Notes under the pieces: generated by a model | What the model saw: the letters and a program-made list of their open reading frames with translations, nothing else | What the model was told of the DNA's origin: nothing | Database searches by the model: none | Position numbers and translations under genes: made by a program | Shown here: piece by piece, positions 20,740 to 30,447 of the stretch | Position numbering within the stretch: the stretch's first letter is position 1 | Layout: each line of letters starts with the position of its first letter | Assembly: GCF_039555335.1 (NCBI RefSeq) | Contig: NC_092628.1 | Coordinates: forward strand, 75,890,713-75,954,712 | Source: Amphiura filiformis | Lineage: Eukaryota > Echinodermata > Ophiuroidea > Amphilepidida > Amphiuridae | Direction of reading: 5' to 3' | DNA: 64,000 bases

Positions 20740-22135
20740 ATTTCACTGGTACTTTATTTCGCGAATTGGCGATGATCAACATTTTCGCGAGTATTTAATT
20801 TTGCGAATTTACAATTTCGATATAAGCTTACACCTACAAAGTATGCCAAATTTTGAACTCCACAGAATTCTGCACTAACTTTCTTATTTCTATCCGTTTA
20901 CATCGCTCTAAACATTGGATAAATTTCCCTTTTCTTGGCCTATAATGTACAATGAATATCTAGTAATTCAGATTAAACCTTGATTTTTTATATATTTTGT
21001 CATTTTGGCTGTCTATTTTGATGATAGTTTTGCGATATTTTACCACTTCCGAGTTGGACCATCGGCCATATTTGATTACCTTATTCCCAATGCCCCTTGC
21101 CTATTACCCACAATGCTGTAACAAATTAGCCTAAGTTCCTCTCCTCTTCCTAAAGATTGAAGACCATGCATAGCTTTTAACAGACAGTGAATTTTTGAAT
21201 GAAGAAATAATTTTTTTGTTTACATATTATAAAAACCTTTTCTGCTTTCCGTAAACTTTTCTTCGATTCAGCTTTCACACCAATCTTCTTTCTTCAGTTG
21301 TCCGTCAATTCCGTTCAGTTCATCTCAACGAGTGAATATAAAACACGAAATTTCCGTTCATCTGACATCACAGTCACAAAGCCATCTGAAAACATCACAT
21401 CACATCTGAACATCAAACCAACCTCTTGCAAACTCTATATGAAGCAGCAAATTCGCCTAGACTGGTATAATTTTGTCGAATATAGAGTGCCCATGTTGCC
21501 GTAGGGATTTGCGACGTCAACATGCAAAGTAAAGCTTACGGTATATCCCCAGATATAATCTCAGCTACATCGGCCATCTTGTTGTGGAGAACGAAACCAC
21601 TGCATTGCCACCATTGTAAACATGGCTGATTACGGTATGGTAAAGTCTTATTATGGTGCTATCTCGGGTTCTGAACCGCTACCACCATTGTAAGCGTAGA
21701 CCACTGCCACCATTTATAACGAGGTTGTTTGGTGTATATAAATAAAGATGCTGCGGTAGTAGGCCACTGGTTTAAATAAAAGTTCTGGCAACAACAGGAA
21801 TTGGTTTGGTAGTGATTTCTTCATAACATCAAAATACATAAACTGAATGAATACAGAGTAACTAATTGTGGTGTTGACCCGATGAGAGTTTGAGTGAGAG
21901 AGTGAGAGAAAGATTTATCCCACATCTGGGTTTTATAATAGTCTTCCCTATTCATAAACAAATATCCTTTGATACTAAAAATCGATCGGGATGAGTCGGC
22001 AATTTGTGACTTTCCCAAACAAGAATATCTTATAAAAAAGTAAGACTCCCGCATCAACATTCTGCACTGTTACATGTGGATTTAACCTATTATTTTAGGA
22101 TGTTGGTGCATTACTGGAGTTCAGAAATAAACAAA
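20740..22135. other. No gene seen; repeat-like
   Basis: The block 20,785-20,815 (TTTTCGCGAGTATTTAATTT) recurs at 22,620-22,645 as TTTCGCGAGTATTTAATTTT, followed there by CGCGAAATTCGCGAAATT. These two copies bracket the region. A YY1-like word CGGCCATCTTG lies near 21,573. No coding frame is convincing. Confidence 0.4.
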
Positions 22136-22353
22136 TTAACCCCCATGAGAACTACCTGCCGATTGGCCAAAAAGAAGCTTTCATTATCGATTGGACCAAT
22201 CAGCATCATTGTTAGAATAATTTCACCATGCAAAAAAAATTGGGGTGCATTATTTGCAAAGCTCCATTCTGATTGGTGATTAAAATGAAGCTATCACGTA
22301 ATTGACCAATCAGAGGCAATGTTAGATTGGCAGGTAGTGCTCAGGGGGGTTAA
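22136..22353. mobile_element. 218-bp MITE flanked by TTAA
   Basis: The left end TTAACCCCCATGAGAACTAC is mirrored by GTAGTGCTCAGGGGGGTTAA at the right end. TTAA at both edges is the piggyBac-type target site. The interior carries at least four ATTGG/CCAAT words (GATTGGCC, ATTGGACCAATCAG, CTGATTGGTGAT, GACCAATCAG). Confidence 0.78.
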
Positions 22354-22688
22354 AGATGGCTGATTTGATAAGAAAAATACTAGAAAATATATCAAAAAAG
22401 AACGTCAAAATAAGTCCAGAAGGACTGAAAAATTAACAAAATGGATGTGCACTAATAAAATTAAAATATTACTTTACCTCCATGCATCATGAAAAATTAA
22501 TTTCATGCTGTATTCTGAGCGATGTAAATGGATATAAATATGATGGTTTGTGTAAACAGAATAAGCTTAAATTACATAAAGCTTGTTTTAAGCTTTCTGT
22601 GTGTGTTTTCAAGGATCAATTTCGCGAGTATTTAATTTTGCAAATTTGTAGACCTCGCGAAATTCGCGAAATTAAATACCTCACGAAA

Positions 22689-23340
22689 TTAACTTGTTTT
22701 ACAGTATATCTTCTGTTGGACATCAAACAGGACTGCTTTCAACAAGTTGTTTGGATCTGGTATCTTTGAGAGGAGATCAATGATCCGTTTACGGTGGTAG
22801 TACACTGCAGCAGCATCATTGAAGAGTATATTAAAGCGTTTCCCAACAAACGATGCAATGTGATTTGATTCTCCATGTTCCTGAAGATGAGTTTCCCACT
22901 GATGAGGGAATATGCCAGTCTGATCGCATCCATGTTCAGCCAACGCTTTTGCTGCTGCAACGCAACCCTACGTGGTCATTACCAAAGGCATATGGGTATT
23001 TACCTCTAGAAACTGCATCCATCTCATTAAGTTTCAGTACTTTATCAGCCTCCGTTGCCATGTTAACTAGAATATGCATCTTGCATAATTTGTTCTCCTC
23101 ATTAAGTGTGTCCCAGTTCGAGATGACTTTTGGTGGAAGTGATTCTCTTATTTCTTGGAGCTGGGCACTGAAGTATGGTTTGAATGCGCCCTGATCTGCC
23201 ATTGTGTTTTTAATGGACGTAATCATCTCAGCAATTGACGGAAGCTACAGCAGAGGTAATGTCGTTAATGCTGTCCCGGAAGGCACCCATCAAAGCTTCG
23301 GCATCGACACCCCCTACCTTGGTCGTGCCAATTGTCATAT
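22689..23340 (-). pseudogene. 3' exon region of an unassigned repeat-family gene
   Basis: Two overlapping minus frames continue one protein: LQEIRESLPPKVISNWDTLN, CKMHILVNMATEADKVLKLN, then (next frame) EHGCDQTGIFPHQWETHLQE, KRFNILFNDAAAVYYHRKRI and NLLKAVLFDVQQKIY. I recognise the 'NHxxxFxGxRFNxLFxxAxxxYYH' wording as belonging to a multicopy, transposon-like family in marine invertebrates, but cannot name its superfamily. The frame change near 22,940 and the run into AT-rich repeat after 22,689 show decay. Confidence 0.45.
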
Positions 23341-23409
23341 GATTTCCATTGGGTAAAGTGACCTTGGTGTTATGGGGACAAATGGAGATAGCCAACCAGT
23401 TACGTCCAT

Positions 23410-23530
23410 TACGCCACCAAATTCTATTGGATTTTTTTCAACAACTCCCAAGTTGACCTGAAAACGTGGAAGGCCATTCCACATTCATTCTGTAACAAAG
23501 TATATAAAATTAAAACTATACACCATTTTT
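23410..23530 (-). repeat. Duplicated exon start (partner at 24.89-25.02 kb)
   Basis: Both copies share the acceptor TTGTTACAG followed by AATGAATGTGGAAT and GGCC, then CCACGTTTTCAGGT and CAAC. In this copy the frame reads GLPRFQVNLGVVEK after one shift and continues into sequence different from the partner. Confidence 0.7.
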
Positions 23531-23639
23531 GTGATGATTCCTTTGAGAATCTGTGTGGAATGTGTTGGACTACTGGAATTTCTTGCAAACATGGGACTAA
23601 TTTTGCAAGTGGCCTTGATGTCAGTGTGACCATCCGCTG

Positions 23640-23900
23640 TTTGAGCATAGACCAGGACCTACATTGTATGGTCGGGTATGAAGTTTTTGAGGGGGATGTC
23701 TCGCACATTTTTTGTTTCATTCCAATCATCAACTACACAACGTTGTGGTATTCTGTCGAATACAGCTATGGCATTTTGCCCAAGTTCTGTACTTTTTCCC
23801 ACCCTCTTTGGCTTTGCTGTCCACTTGGTGTCTGGTCCCAACACTCTTGCCAACATTATCCCATGTGATGGAAAATGTTCTTATATCTGCATGAATAGAA
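23640..23900 (-). pseudogene. Repeat-family gene exon, frameshifted
   Basis: The reading IRTFSITWDNVGKSVGTRHQ then AKEGGKKYRTWAKC in one frame is replaced by VDDWNETKNVRDIPLKNFIP in another. The 'DN-V(G)K...RHQ ... W ... NRIP' order is that of the same transposon-like family as the flanking exons. A homopolymer near 23,790 is a likely site of the shift. Confidence 0.4.
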
Positions 23901-24087
23901 ACAAAAAAAAACCCAAGAAGAACATTATAAACACCATTTCTGTGATTCCGTCTGCATTTCTGTGATAATGAATGCTTAGGCTATCTTCTGTAGATAGCAA
24001 TAAAAGAGTTTCTGTATACAAGATATTAATAATAATAATAATAATGTGATAATGATAGTAACAAGTATATGAAGTCACGATTAAAAG

Positions 24088-24340
24088 GATATTATTGACC
24101 ATTATGTTCTTCTCCAAACATGTCTTCTGACATAGCTGCCTCAGATATTGTGGAGGCGATGTCTGACTCCACCGAATCGCCAACATCCATAGGTATCTCC
24201 TCATCAAGCACTATATCCAGGCCTTCTTCAACAGAGAGAGTCTCCTCACTGTCCGCATCCTCATGTTCATGGTCATATGGCTGTATGTCATGCAATTCAT
24301 CAATTGCTTCGTTGCAATCTGCAATATATTGCAGACGATT
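24088..24340 (-). CDS. Acidic exon of the repeat-family gene
   Basis: The acceptor CACTTTCAG sits at 24,341-24,349. The frame reads NRLQYIADCNEAIDELHDIQ, then an Asp/Glu/Ser-rich stretch (EHEDADSEETLSVEEGLDIV) and DMFGEEH. Such acidic linkers are disordered. It lies in order between exon 24,448-24,567 and the exon at 23.6-23.9 kb. Confidence 0.45.
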
Positions 24341-24447
24341 CTGAAAGTGAATAACAAATGAGTGATATAAGCAAACTATAATTAAACATTCATATTTATA
24401 TTAGCATAATTACTTATTTCCTTAATTTGGGTATCATAGTTAATTAC

Positions 24448-24567
24448 CTCGATTGTAGCTTTGGCGTTGTGGAGAACACGGTCATGGTCACCTATGTAGT
24501 TAGTGCATGACTTCCTGACATGCTGTATCGAAGTGCACAGGCCCGTTTTGTTGAAGGTGGTGATGAC
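24448..24567 (-). CDS. 120-bp exon of the repeat-family gene
   Basis: It is bounded by a clean acceptor (TTTTGAACAG) and donor (ATCGAG|GTAATT), and 120 bp keeps the frame. The translation starts VITTFNKTGLCTSIQHVRKS and runs to NAKATIE. No domain is recognised. Both splice sites being intact suggests the copy was spliced until fairly recently. Confidence 0.5.
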
Positions 24568-24658
24568 CTGTTCAAAATAATAAAAACAAAAGAACAATAT
24601 GTATGTTAACTGGTGAAGCCACTATTTTTCCAGAACTAAATAACAGAAAGGACATTTA

Positions 24659-24990
24659 CCTCGTTCGATGCACCACCGCGATACAGAAACATGCCCAGCA
24701 TGGTGGGTACCAGACCAAAACGGTATTTAAACTTGCTCTTCAGGAGCATGTTGGCCACCATCCCACCTTTCGGATCTTTGCACCAACATTTCCTTCTGGC
24801 TTGGATCATCCTCCAGACACTCATTGATCTCCGTTGGTCAATAGTGGCCAGTGCTTCCCACTTTGTGTTATGGGCACATGTGGTGAGAGCCAGCCTCTGA
24901 TATCCATAATGCCGCCCAATTCGATTGAATTTTTTCTACAACTCCCAGGTTGACCTGAAAACGTGGAAGGCCATTAATTCCACATTCATT
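24659..24990 (-). CDS. Exon of the repeat-family gene, intact 3' half
   Basis: The acceptor TTGTTACAG and donor AACGAG|GTAAAT bound 332 bp. One frame reads ALTTCAHNTKWEALATIDQR, then RKCWCKDPKGGMVANMLLKS, KFKYRFGLVPTMLGMFLYRG and GASNE. The first 100 bp reads best in a different frame (RFQVNLGVVEK), so a shift lies near 24,900. Its 5' part is the duplicate partner of 23,410-23,530. Confidence 0.5.
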
Positions 24991-25056
24991 CTGTAACAAA
25001 ATACACAAAATAAACAACTATACACCATATATAGTATAGTACACCATATATATAGT

Positions 25057-25115
25057 GTTTTCATGCCAATTATATGTGACTAGTAGCCATCTCTCTACAC
25101 ACCAAATCTTAAGGT
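25057..25115. repeat. Short block repeated at 30,388-30,446
   Basis: TTATATGTGACTA, then GTAGCCATCTCTCT and CAAATCTTAA are shared with the block just left of the inverted-repeat element at 30.45 kb. This block covers the 3' edge of the 25.1-25.3 kb exon, so both loci contain the same gene family. Confidence 0.6.
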
Positions 25116-25334
25116 AGTAAAGGTCACTTTTGCAATATCTGCTGAGCTGGCGATCCTCCTCTGCAATGATTCTCGAAGCTGATCAACCAGACAGTTTAGA
25201 GACTCTTTGGTGGGTCTTCTGTCTTTGGACAGTCTGTTTGATCTCAGAAACTTGTGGCAAGTATCCTTTTGTGAAGGAATCCATATGGTAATTTCACTGT
25301 CTGATTTTCTGGCTACGTGAAGTTGTTCCAGGAT
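25098..25334 (-). CDS. Exon of the repeat-family gene, upstream end
   Basis: A good pyrimidine-rich acceptor (TTTTTGTGTGTGTATAG) starts the frame ILEQLHVARKSDSEITIWIP, then CHKFLRSNRLSKDRRPTKES and RRIASSADIAKVTFTTLRFG before a stop or donor. The composition is basic and helical. It is the most 5' exon I can place for this gene; nothing upstream to 25.9 kb looks coding. Confidence 0.4.
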
Positions 25335-25908
25335 CTATACACACACAAAAAGAAAAGAAAATAAGATTGGTAAGGCAATAAAAACATCCTACCTAATTAT
25401 AAATTACATTACACATAGTCCTGCACCCCAAACCCTGACCCACTGTCCCTGCCCCTAGCTCAAACAGCAGCAGCACCTCTGCTCCTACCCCTTGCAATTG
25501 GAGCAGCAGGAGGAATAGAATTGTCACTATCAGTGTATATTATGTCCATGTTGTTGTTGTTGGCCTACAGTGTATCTTTTATGGCTTTGGGTTGGATGCA
25601 GGATGAGAGGGATATTTGCAGTTAAAACAGAACTTTTAGAGGCTTTTTTGACAGCAGTGAAATATCAAAAATACAAAAAAATTTTAATGTTGTTATGCAG
25701 TGTAAAAGTACAGATCCTGAGGGTCTGTGGTTACAAGTCTGTTAGGCTTGAATACATGTTCATATAACTAAACTGAATCAAAAATCTCTGCCTCTTTCCT
25801 GAACATAATGTTCATGTTCTGGCAGAAATCTTCCTTTCCGAAATAACACCGGCTCAAGTTTAGGTGTTGTTCGCCAAACCCAAAAACAAGTCTTCGGATT
25901 GCAGAATG
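25335..25908. other. No gene seen between repeat-family gene and retroelement
   Basis: A minus-strand scrap near 25,800-25,870 reads PKLEPVLFRKGRFLPEHEHY and may be retroelement tail. No reverse transcriptase block is visible. Confidence 0.35.
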
Positions 25909-26046
25909 TCATTGATCAGGAAAGTGGTTTTGTAGCCATTCATTGCTAATTAGAGATACTTGGGCACCTGTATCCCATATTGCTTTGGTGGGTTGGCCAT
26001 TTAAAAAGCAATGAATGGTACATTTATCACCAATGAGTTTAGCCAT
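25909..26046 (-). pseudogene. Retroelement aspartic protease domain fragment
   Basis: The frame MAKLIGDKCTIHCFLNGQPT leads to AIWDTGAQVSLISNEWL, the classic DTGA active-site motif with the hydrophobic strand after it (about 25,963-25,974 for DTGA). Retropepsins act as dimers and cut Gag-Pol. The frame ends in TGA about 15 residues after the active site, so the flap and second half are lost. It lies just 3' of the gag zinc knuckle on the same strand, as in an LTR retrotransposon. Confidence 0.7.
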
Positions 26047-26149
26047 CTTCTTGTGATGCTTTAAAATCAATGGGGTGATTTTCTGATGGTGGGACTGTTA
26101 ATGGTCAGACTCTACTTCCTGTCCCCCGGAAGAGACCTGTTTCGGTTTT

Positions 26150-26225
26150 TTTGGACCTGTTTACAGCCTCGGGTGAAGTGACTAGCATCACCACATTTGA
26201 AACAGCGCTGACACTCGTCACCCCT
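26150..26225 (-). pseudogene. Gag CCHC zinc knuckle
   Basis: The reading CFKCGDASHFTRGC matches Cx2Cx4Hx4C exactly. It is preceded by RLYRCRDHGRGDECQR, a second Cys-containing stretch. The knuckle binds element RNA. It sits between the gag capsid-like region and the protease, in the expected order. Confidence 0.7.
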
Positions 26226-26275
26226 CCCGTGATCTCGGCATCTGTACAGCCTCTCTCCCAAGCTGGTCTTCATCA

Positions 26276-26830
26276 TCATTCTCTTTCTCTGAGAGGTGGG
26301 GACGTAACCTGGTTCTTCTCATGCAGGGCCATGACCACTGCCTTCAAATCTTCTAAGCCAGCTGCCAGTTGTGAAATTCTGTCTGGGCTTTTTTGTGTTG
26401 TTTCCTCCTTTTTGTCAAGTGCCTGGATCCTAGCCTTTCTGACTTCCTTTCCTGCCATGGCCTGCCGTTTGGCTTCCAACCTGGCAGCAAGATTTAGATG
26501 CTCCAGCAAGGTCTCGTCTGCCATTTCCTCCTTTAGATATGGCTGTATATCTGTCCTGATGGTTGGATTCTGGAGGCCAGTGGAAACGGCATTAAGAAAT
26601 AAACTCTGGACCTGCTGGAGGTTGTATTGTGGTCCAGAGATCGCATCAGCTGATGCCTTTAGGATCTTTTGCTTTAGATCTAGAGCTCTCAAAACGAACT
26701 CCTGAGCCGTCTCCGTCTTCATTTGCGAGAGCCCTGATAGCTCTTGGAAGCATTCCGTTGCTCCCTTCTCCTGATAGTGAGTTTTTGTCTCGCCTGAACT
26801 TGGTTCAGGATGGGACTTAGTAATCACTAT
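26276..26830 (-). pseudogene. LTR-retrotransposon Gag, C-terminal part
   Basis: A long frame reads EKGATECFQELSGLSQMKTE, AQEFVLRALDLKQKILKASA, QVQSLFLNAVSTGLQNPTIR and LEHLNLAARLEAKRQAMAGK. These are helical capsid-like blocks known from gag genes of metazoan LTR elements. The N-terminal half of the same protein is 2 kb away at 28.9-29.1 kb; the DNA between is repeats. The N-terminal 30 codons of this open frame (Pro/Thr-rich, from a microsatellite-like GTGTGTG tract) belong to the inserted DNA, not to gag. Confidence 0.7.
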
Positions 26831-26879
26831 TTCTGTCTGTCCGTGTGGGGGTGGGGTGGGTGTGTATGTGTGTGCGTCC

Positions 26880-27394
26880 ATCCGGAGCTGTATCTGGGGA
26901 ACCGTACGGGGATGCTACGTGGTGGGAGGAAGGATATCCAAGTTTGCTCCGTAACCGTATGTTTTCGGTGAAAACTATGCAAATTAACATAGCTAATTTG
27001 CATAATTTATGCGAAAATCAGCGTAAATTGATAACAGAGTTTGTGGACAGACTATCTCAAGATCATGATTAGTTTTTCGGCGAAAAGTATGCGCATTTAG
27101 TTGTTAATTTGCATAACGCTTCTACAGATATGGTTGGAAATCTGAAGAAATCTGCCTTGTGGAGCTGTATCTGGGGATCTGTAAGAACCCTATGCGCTAT
27201 GATGAAACTTGGTAGGGGGGTAGCATGACCAGAGGATCTCGACCTCATTCGATTTTCGGCGCAAAATATGCATAATTTGCATAATTTATGCATAAAATGC
27301 AAAAACCTATTTTCTCGGAGACTAGGGTTCGCACATTCTTCAAACTTGGTGGGTGGGTGCATCTTCACCACAGACAGAAAAAGTTTGTATTGGT
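26880..27394. repeat. Repeat with about 285-bp internal period
   Basis: GGAGCTGTATCTGGGGA occurs at about 26,884 and 27,162. Words such as TTTCGGCGAAAA, TTTTCGGTGAAAA and ATTTGCATAATTTATGC recur. It forms the left part of the DNA that interrupts gag. Confidence 0.65.
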
Positions 27395-27547
27395 TAGTGG
27401 GTCAAGGCCACCCGAGGTCATCCAGGAGTCATCTGAGGTCCAATTACTAAAAACTGTCGTATGGGCACGAAACTTGGTGGGTACAGTCAACATTTAGGGT
27501 AAAATTTTTGGAAGGTCATTTCAGGGTCATCTGAGGTCACCCAGGGG

Positions 27548-28372
27548 CAAGGGTGTGATTGAGGTTTTGAAAAAAAAACCCTAAAGGGAATTGTTAAGGA
27601 CAGTGACAGTAGCGAGCGCCAACGGCACGAAGCCCATACGGCGTGGGGGCCAGGGGCCCGCTTAAGGGAACATTCAAAGCCCCCCGAAGCTATAGGGTTT
27701 CTGCATCTTTAGACTAACCTTTAAAATTGGATTTCCTTACCTCCAAGACTGTTGTTCGTAATTCTTAACTTAGTTTTAGACCAATGTTTCTTTGATGAAA
27801 CATGCCTCCTGAGATCTTTTTTTCCACCCTCTTCGTATTTAAGCAGACAGTCGCACCACTGGCATTTGCAGTAGCCCCGTTTGTTCACTTTTTTGAAAAA
27901 ATCGCGAAAATAAACTTTCTTGGTTCTGGCCAAGTCGGCAATGTTTTGCTCCTCTTCGAGCCAACTACATTTCCAGGCATTTTTGAGGCCTTTATCCACT
28001 TGGAGATCTCCATCTTGGTCTATGTATTGTGCCGATTGAGCCATGATTTTGCACGTGTTGCCGCTCACAATGTTCATAAACACGACAAAATTATCTCAAA
28101 TCAAACATGGCCGACGGTAGCCTCATACCACGCTTGCCAAGCCACAGCATATGCTGTGATCATGCACAACGGCGCACCGCGGCGCATAAATAAGGTGCAA
28201 ATGAGACTATTTTGTGAGCATAAACTAACAAGAATTCTTTTTAAAAATCGTCGCGGCACAGATTATTTTTTTGATTTTCCGGGTCGGGGGAATTTTGGGA
28301 ATTTTCTAAAATTCCAGAGATTGTTTATTTCTTTATAAAAAATCCGGAAATCCGGAAAAATCACACCCCTTG
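27548..28372. mobile_element. 825-bp hAT-like element nested in the AGGTCA array
   Basis: The left terminus CAAGGGTGTGATT is inverted at the right as AATCACACCCCTTG. The sequence CAGGGG stands on both sides (27,542-27,547 and 28,373-28,378), and the surrounding array unit is contiguous when the element is taken out. The termini and the BED-like finger suggest hAT; a 6-bp rather than 8-bp duplication is less usual for that superfamily. Confidence 0.72.
27741..28083 (-). pseudogene. BED-like zinc-finger exon of the nested element
   Basis: The reading DKGLKNAWKCSWLEEE, then FFKKVNKRGYCKCQWCDCLL and GKKDLRRHVSSKKHW, gives a Cx2C...Hx4-5H finger of the type that opens many hAT transposases (DNA binding to element ends). 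A donor (TTGGAG|GTAAGG) follows directly, but no catalytic exon is left within the element, so it is a deletion derivative. Confidence 0.55.
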
Positions 28373-28909
28373 CAGGGGTCATCTGAGGTCAAATTACTAA
28401 AAACTGTCATATGGGCATGAAACTTGGTAGGTACAGTCAACATTTAGAGTCAAATTTTTGGAAGGTCATTTCAGTGTCATCCGAGGTCACCCAGGGGTCA
28501 TCTGAGGTCAAATTACTAAAAACTCATGGGCATGACACTTGGTGGGTACAGTCAAAATTTAGAGTCAAATTTTTGGAAGGTCATTGCAAGGTCATCTGAG
28601 GTCACTCAGGGGTCATCTGAGGTCAAATCACTAAAAACTGTCCTATGGGCATGAAACTTGATGGGTACAGTCAACATTTAGAGCCAAATATTTGGAAGGT
28701 CATTTTGTGGTCACTAGGGGTCATCTGAGGTCAAATTAGTAAAACTGTTGGATGGGCATGAGACTTGGTGGGTACAGTCACCATCTGCCAGGTAATCGTG
28801 CACAGCTGAGAACCACCAAAATTTAGGGGTCAAAGTAATCGCGAAAGTAGGTGGTCATGAAGGCAGGCGAGACACATGGTTCGAGAACCGCCTTGTTAGA
28901 ATTGTATTC

Positions 28910-29302
28910 AGATGGGCCAAGGTGAGATTTTTTTATCTCCCTCCAAGTATGACCTTAGAGGGATTCCTTGGTTCACCGCCCGAACCACAGCCTCTACCAC
29001 CTCCACCTCCTTGTAGCCCTTCCTAAGTGCCGCCTCTATCTGATGGGTTATATTGCTATAAGACAATCGGTCCTTCTGTTGGGCACTCCCCACCTGTCCG
29101 CTGATACAAAGTTCCTTTCTGAAGCGCAGAGATGTGGAAGCGGGGCTATTCTAGTGTCTTTGGTCATGTCCAATGTCAGCAGTTTGTCTTTTAATTGCTG
29201 GTCCAGTTTCGCTATCTGCTGTTGGTGAGCTTGTAATAGGGTCTTCTTTTTCAGGCTCCTATTTACCATCACCATTCTCTGGCTCCTCTGACAGCATCCC
29301 AT
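28910..29302 (-). pseudogene. LTR-retrotransposon Gag, N-terminal part
   Basis: One frame (to about 29,093) reads DRLSYSNITHQIEAALRKGY then EVVEAVVRAVNQGIPLRSYL, the typical N-terminal capsid block of this gag family. Upstream (29,110-29,302) a different frame gives a Gln/Lys-rich coiled coil (QAHQQQIAKLDQQLKDKLLT). A frameshift near 29,110 separates them. After LRSYLEG the sequence leaves gag for the nested repeats; the partner half resumes at about 26.8 kb. Confidence 0.68.
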
Positions 29303-29636
29303 TCATCTGGTCTTGTAGGCCTAGCATATTATAGTACTGCTTTTAATACCTAAATCTAAATCTAGAGAATAGAAACAAAAGGGCGATGTCAAAGCCTTAT
29401 CCGAGGCAAGAACCTTAAGGACAGAACATAGATACTGAATTTATTCATGTGACATTTTCCCTATTCATAAATGTTTCTGAAGGATGATTGCAATCCGTTG
29501 GAACTTGGCTAAGTAAATGTAATGTGCGATCACTCTCACTCCTGTCCAATACTTGAGTTTTTGGCAACAAGGAACTATAAATCATGCTGTGCTAAGTTTT
29601 TATTAGCTTTGTGCTCCTCTGGTTTTGTAAGAAGAA
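29303..29636. other. No gene seen; possible 5' region of the retroelement
   Basis: No LTR boundary or primer-binding site could be recognised. The sequence is AT-rich. Confidence 0.3.
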
Positions 29637-29796
29637 AATGTTGTTCAGTTCTGGTATGACATGGTTGTACCTCTTCACAGCAAGTGTGGGTTCTTCTATT
29701 GGAGTTATTTCTGAAGCTCTGTTTACAAACATTCCAATCTTTGTCCCATCACAGCCTACTATTTTTGGATTGTGACCACATTTAGGGCATGGCTGT
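29637..29796 (-). pseudogene. Second copy of the CPxCG exon fragment
   Basis: It aligns with 18,883-19,050, for example GACATGGTTGTACC, CTTCTATTGGAGTTA and AAGCTCTGTTTACAAACATT. This copy encodes CDGTKIG where the 18.9 kb copy has CFGMKIG. An extra GTG after CAGCAA shifts its frame. It ends abruptly after GGCATGGCTGTC at 29,796. Confidence 0.65.
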
Positions 29797-30080
29797 CACT
29801 GATTTTGACATGTCCCTATGAAGTACACCTTTCCTATTTGCGCACAATTGTATTTAACCTCTTAGCAGATTGCTGACTGACAGCAAGTTTAGCTCTTTCA
29901 ATATTCAATAATTCTTCATGAATTTTGCATTGCCTTATTGAGGCTATTTTGGTTGGTGTGCTACTTTCTTCTTTATCATTCTGCCTCTTCTTTCCTCCAG
30001 ATTGAGTTGGTGGTATGTTAACTGTAGATTGAGTTGTTACTATGAACAGATTCTGTGGAGCTATGAGATTCCTTTAATGT
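29797..30080 (-). repeat. Repeat unit 1 of three (partners at 33.56 and 35.58 kb)
   Basis: It starts CACTGATTTTGACATGTCCC and includes TTTGCGCACAATTGTATTTA and TGACTGACAGCAAGTTTAGC. On the minus strand the copy at 33.6 kb reads ESSTPTKTASIRQCEIHEEL then LNIERAKLAVSQQSVKSL, a basic/helical C-terminus like those of Myb/SANT-type accessory proteins. Confidence 0.65.
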
Positions 30081-30447
30081 GCAAAAAAATTAAGAGAAAC
30101 AATTATTTTGATAATAATAACTACGCACTATCTATTTTGAGGTCATTGCAGGACATTGAAGCGGTTTGTTTTGGGTCATCACCATAGTTCTCTGGGTATG
30201 AGGTAACCAAAATAAATGCAAGATTCAGTGTGATTAAGGATATCAACACTGAAGTATACTATGCTGTGATGCAGTCTTTTTTTCCTACATGTACATTAAA
30301 TTAAATCATGCCTAGTCCCAAAATCCTTAACAAAGCGGCACACAAGATAGTAGCCTTGATGAACAAGTTTAGAGTGTAAGTCACCGTTTTCATGCAAATT
30401 ATATGTGACTACATGTAGTAGCCATCTCTCTGCACCAAAATCTTAAA

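Larger units (their letters stand above)
27395..28790. repeat. About 115-bp tandem array rich in AGGTCA, split by a hAT-like insert
   Basis: Units contain TTGGAAGGTCATTTCAG, GTCATCTGAGGTCACCCAG, GGGTCATCTGAGGTCAAATT and ACTTGGTGGGTACAGTCAA. Starts recur at about 28,460, 28,574 and 28,690. The first unit (27,395-27,547) is separated from the rest (28,373 on) by the element at 27,548-28,372. Each unit carries three to four AGGTCA half-sites. Confidence 0.8.

Noticed and set aside
26151..26705. 184-codon plus-strand frame
   Set aside because: It is the antisense shadow of the gag C-terminal region, which has the recognisable zinc knuckle and capsid blocks.
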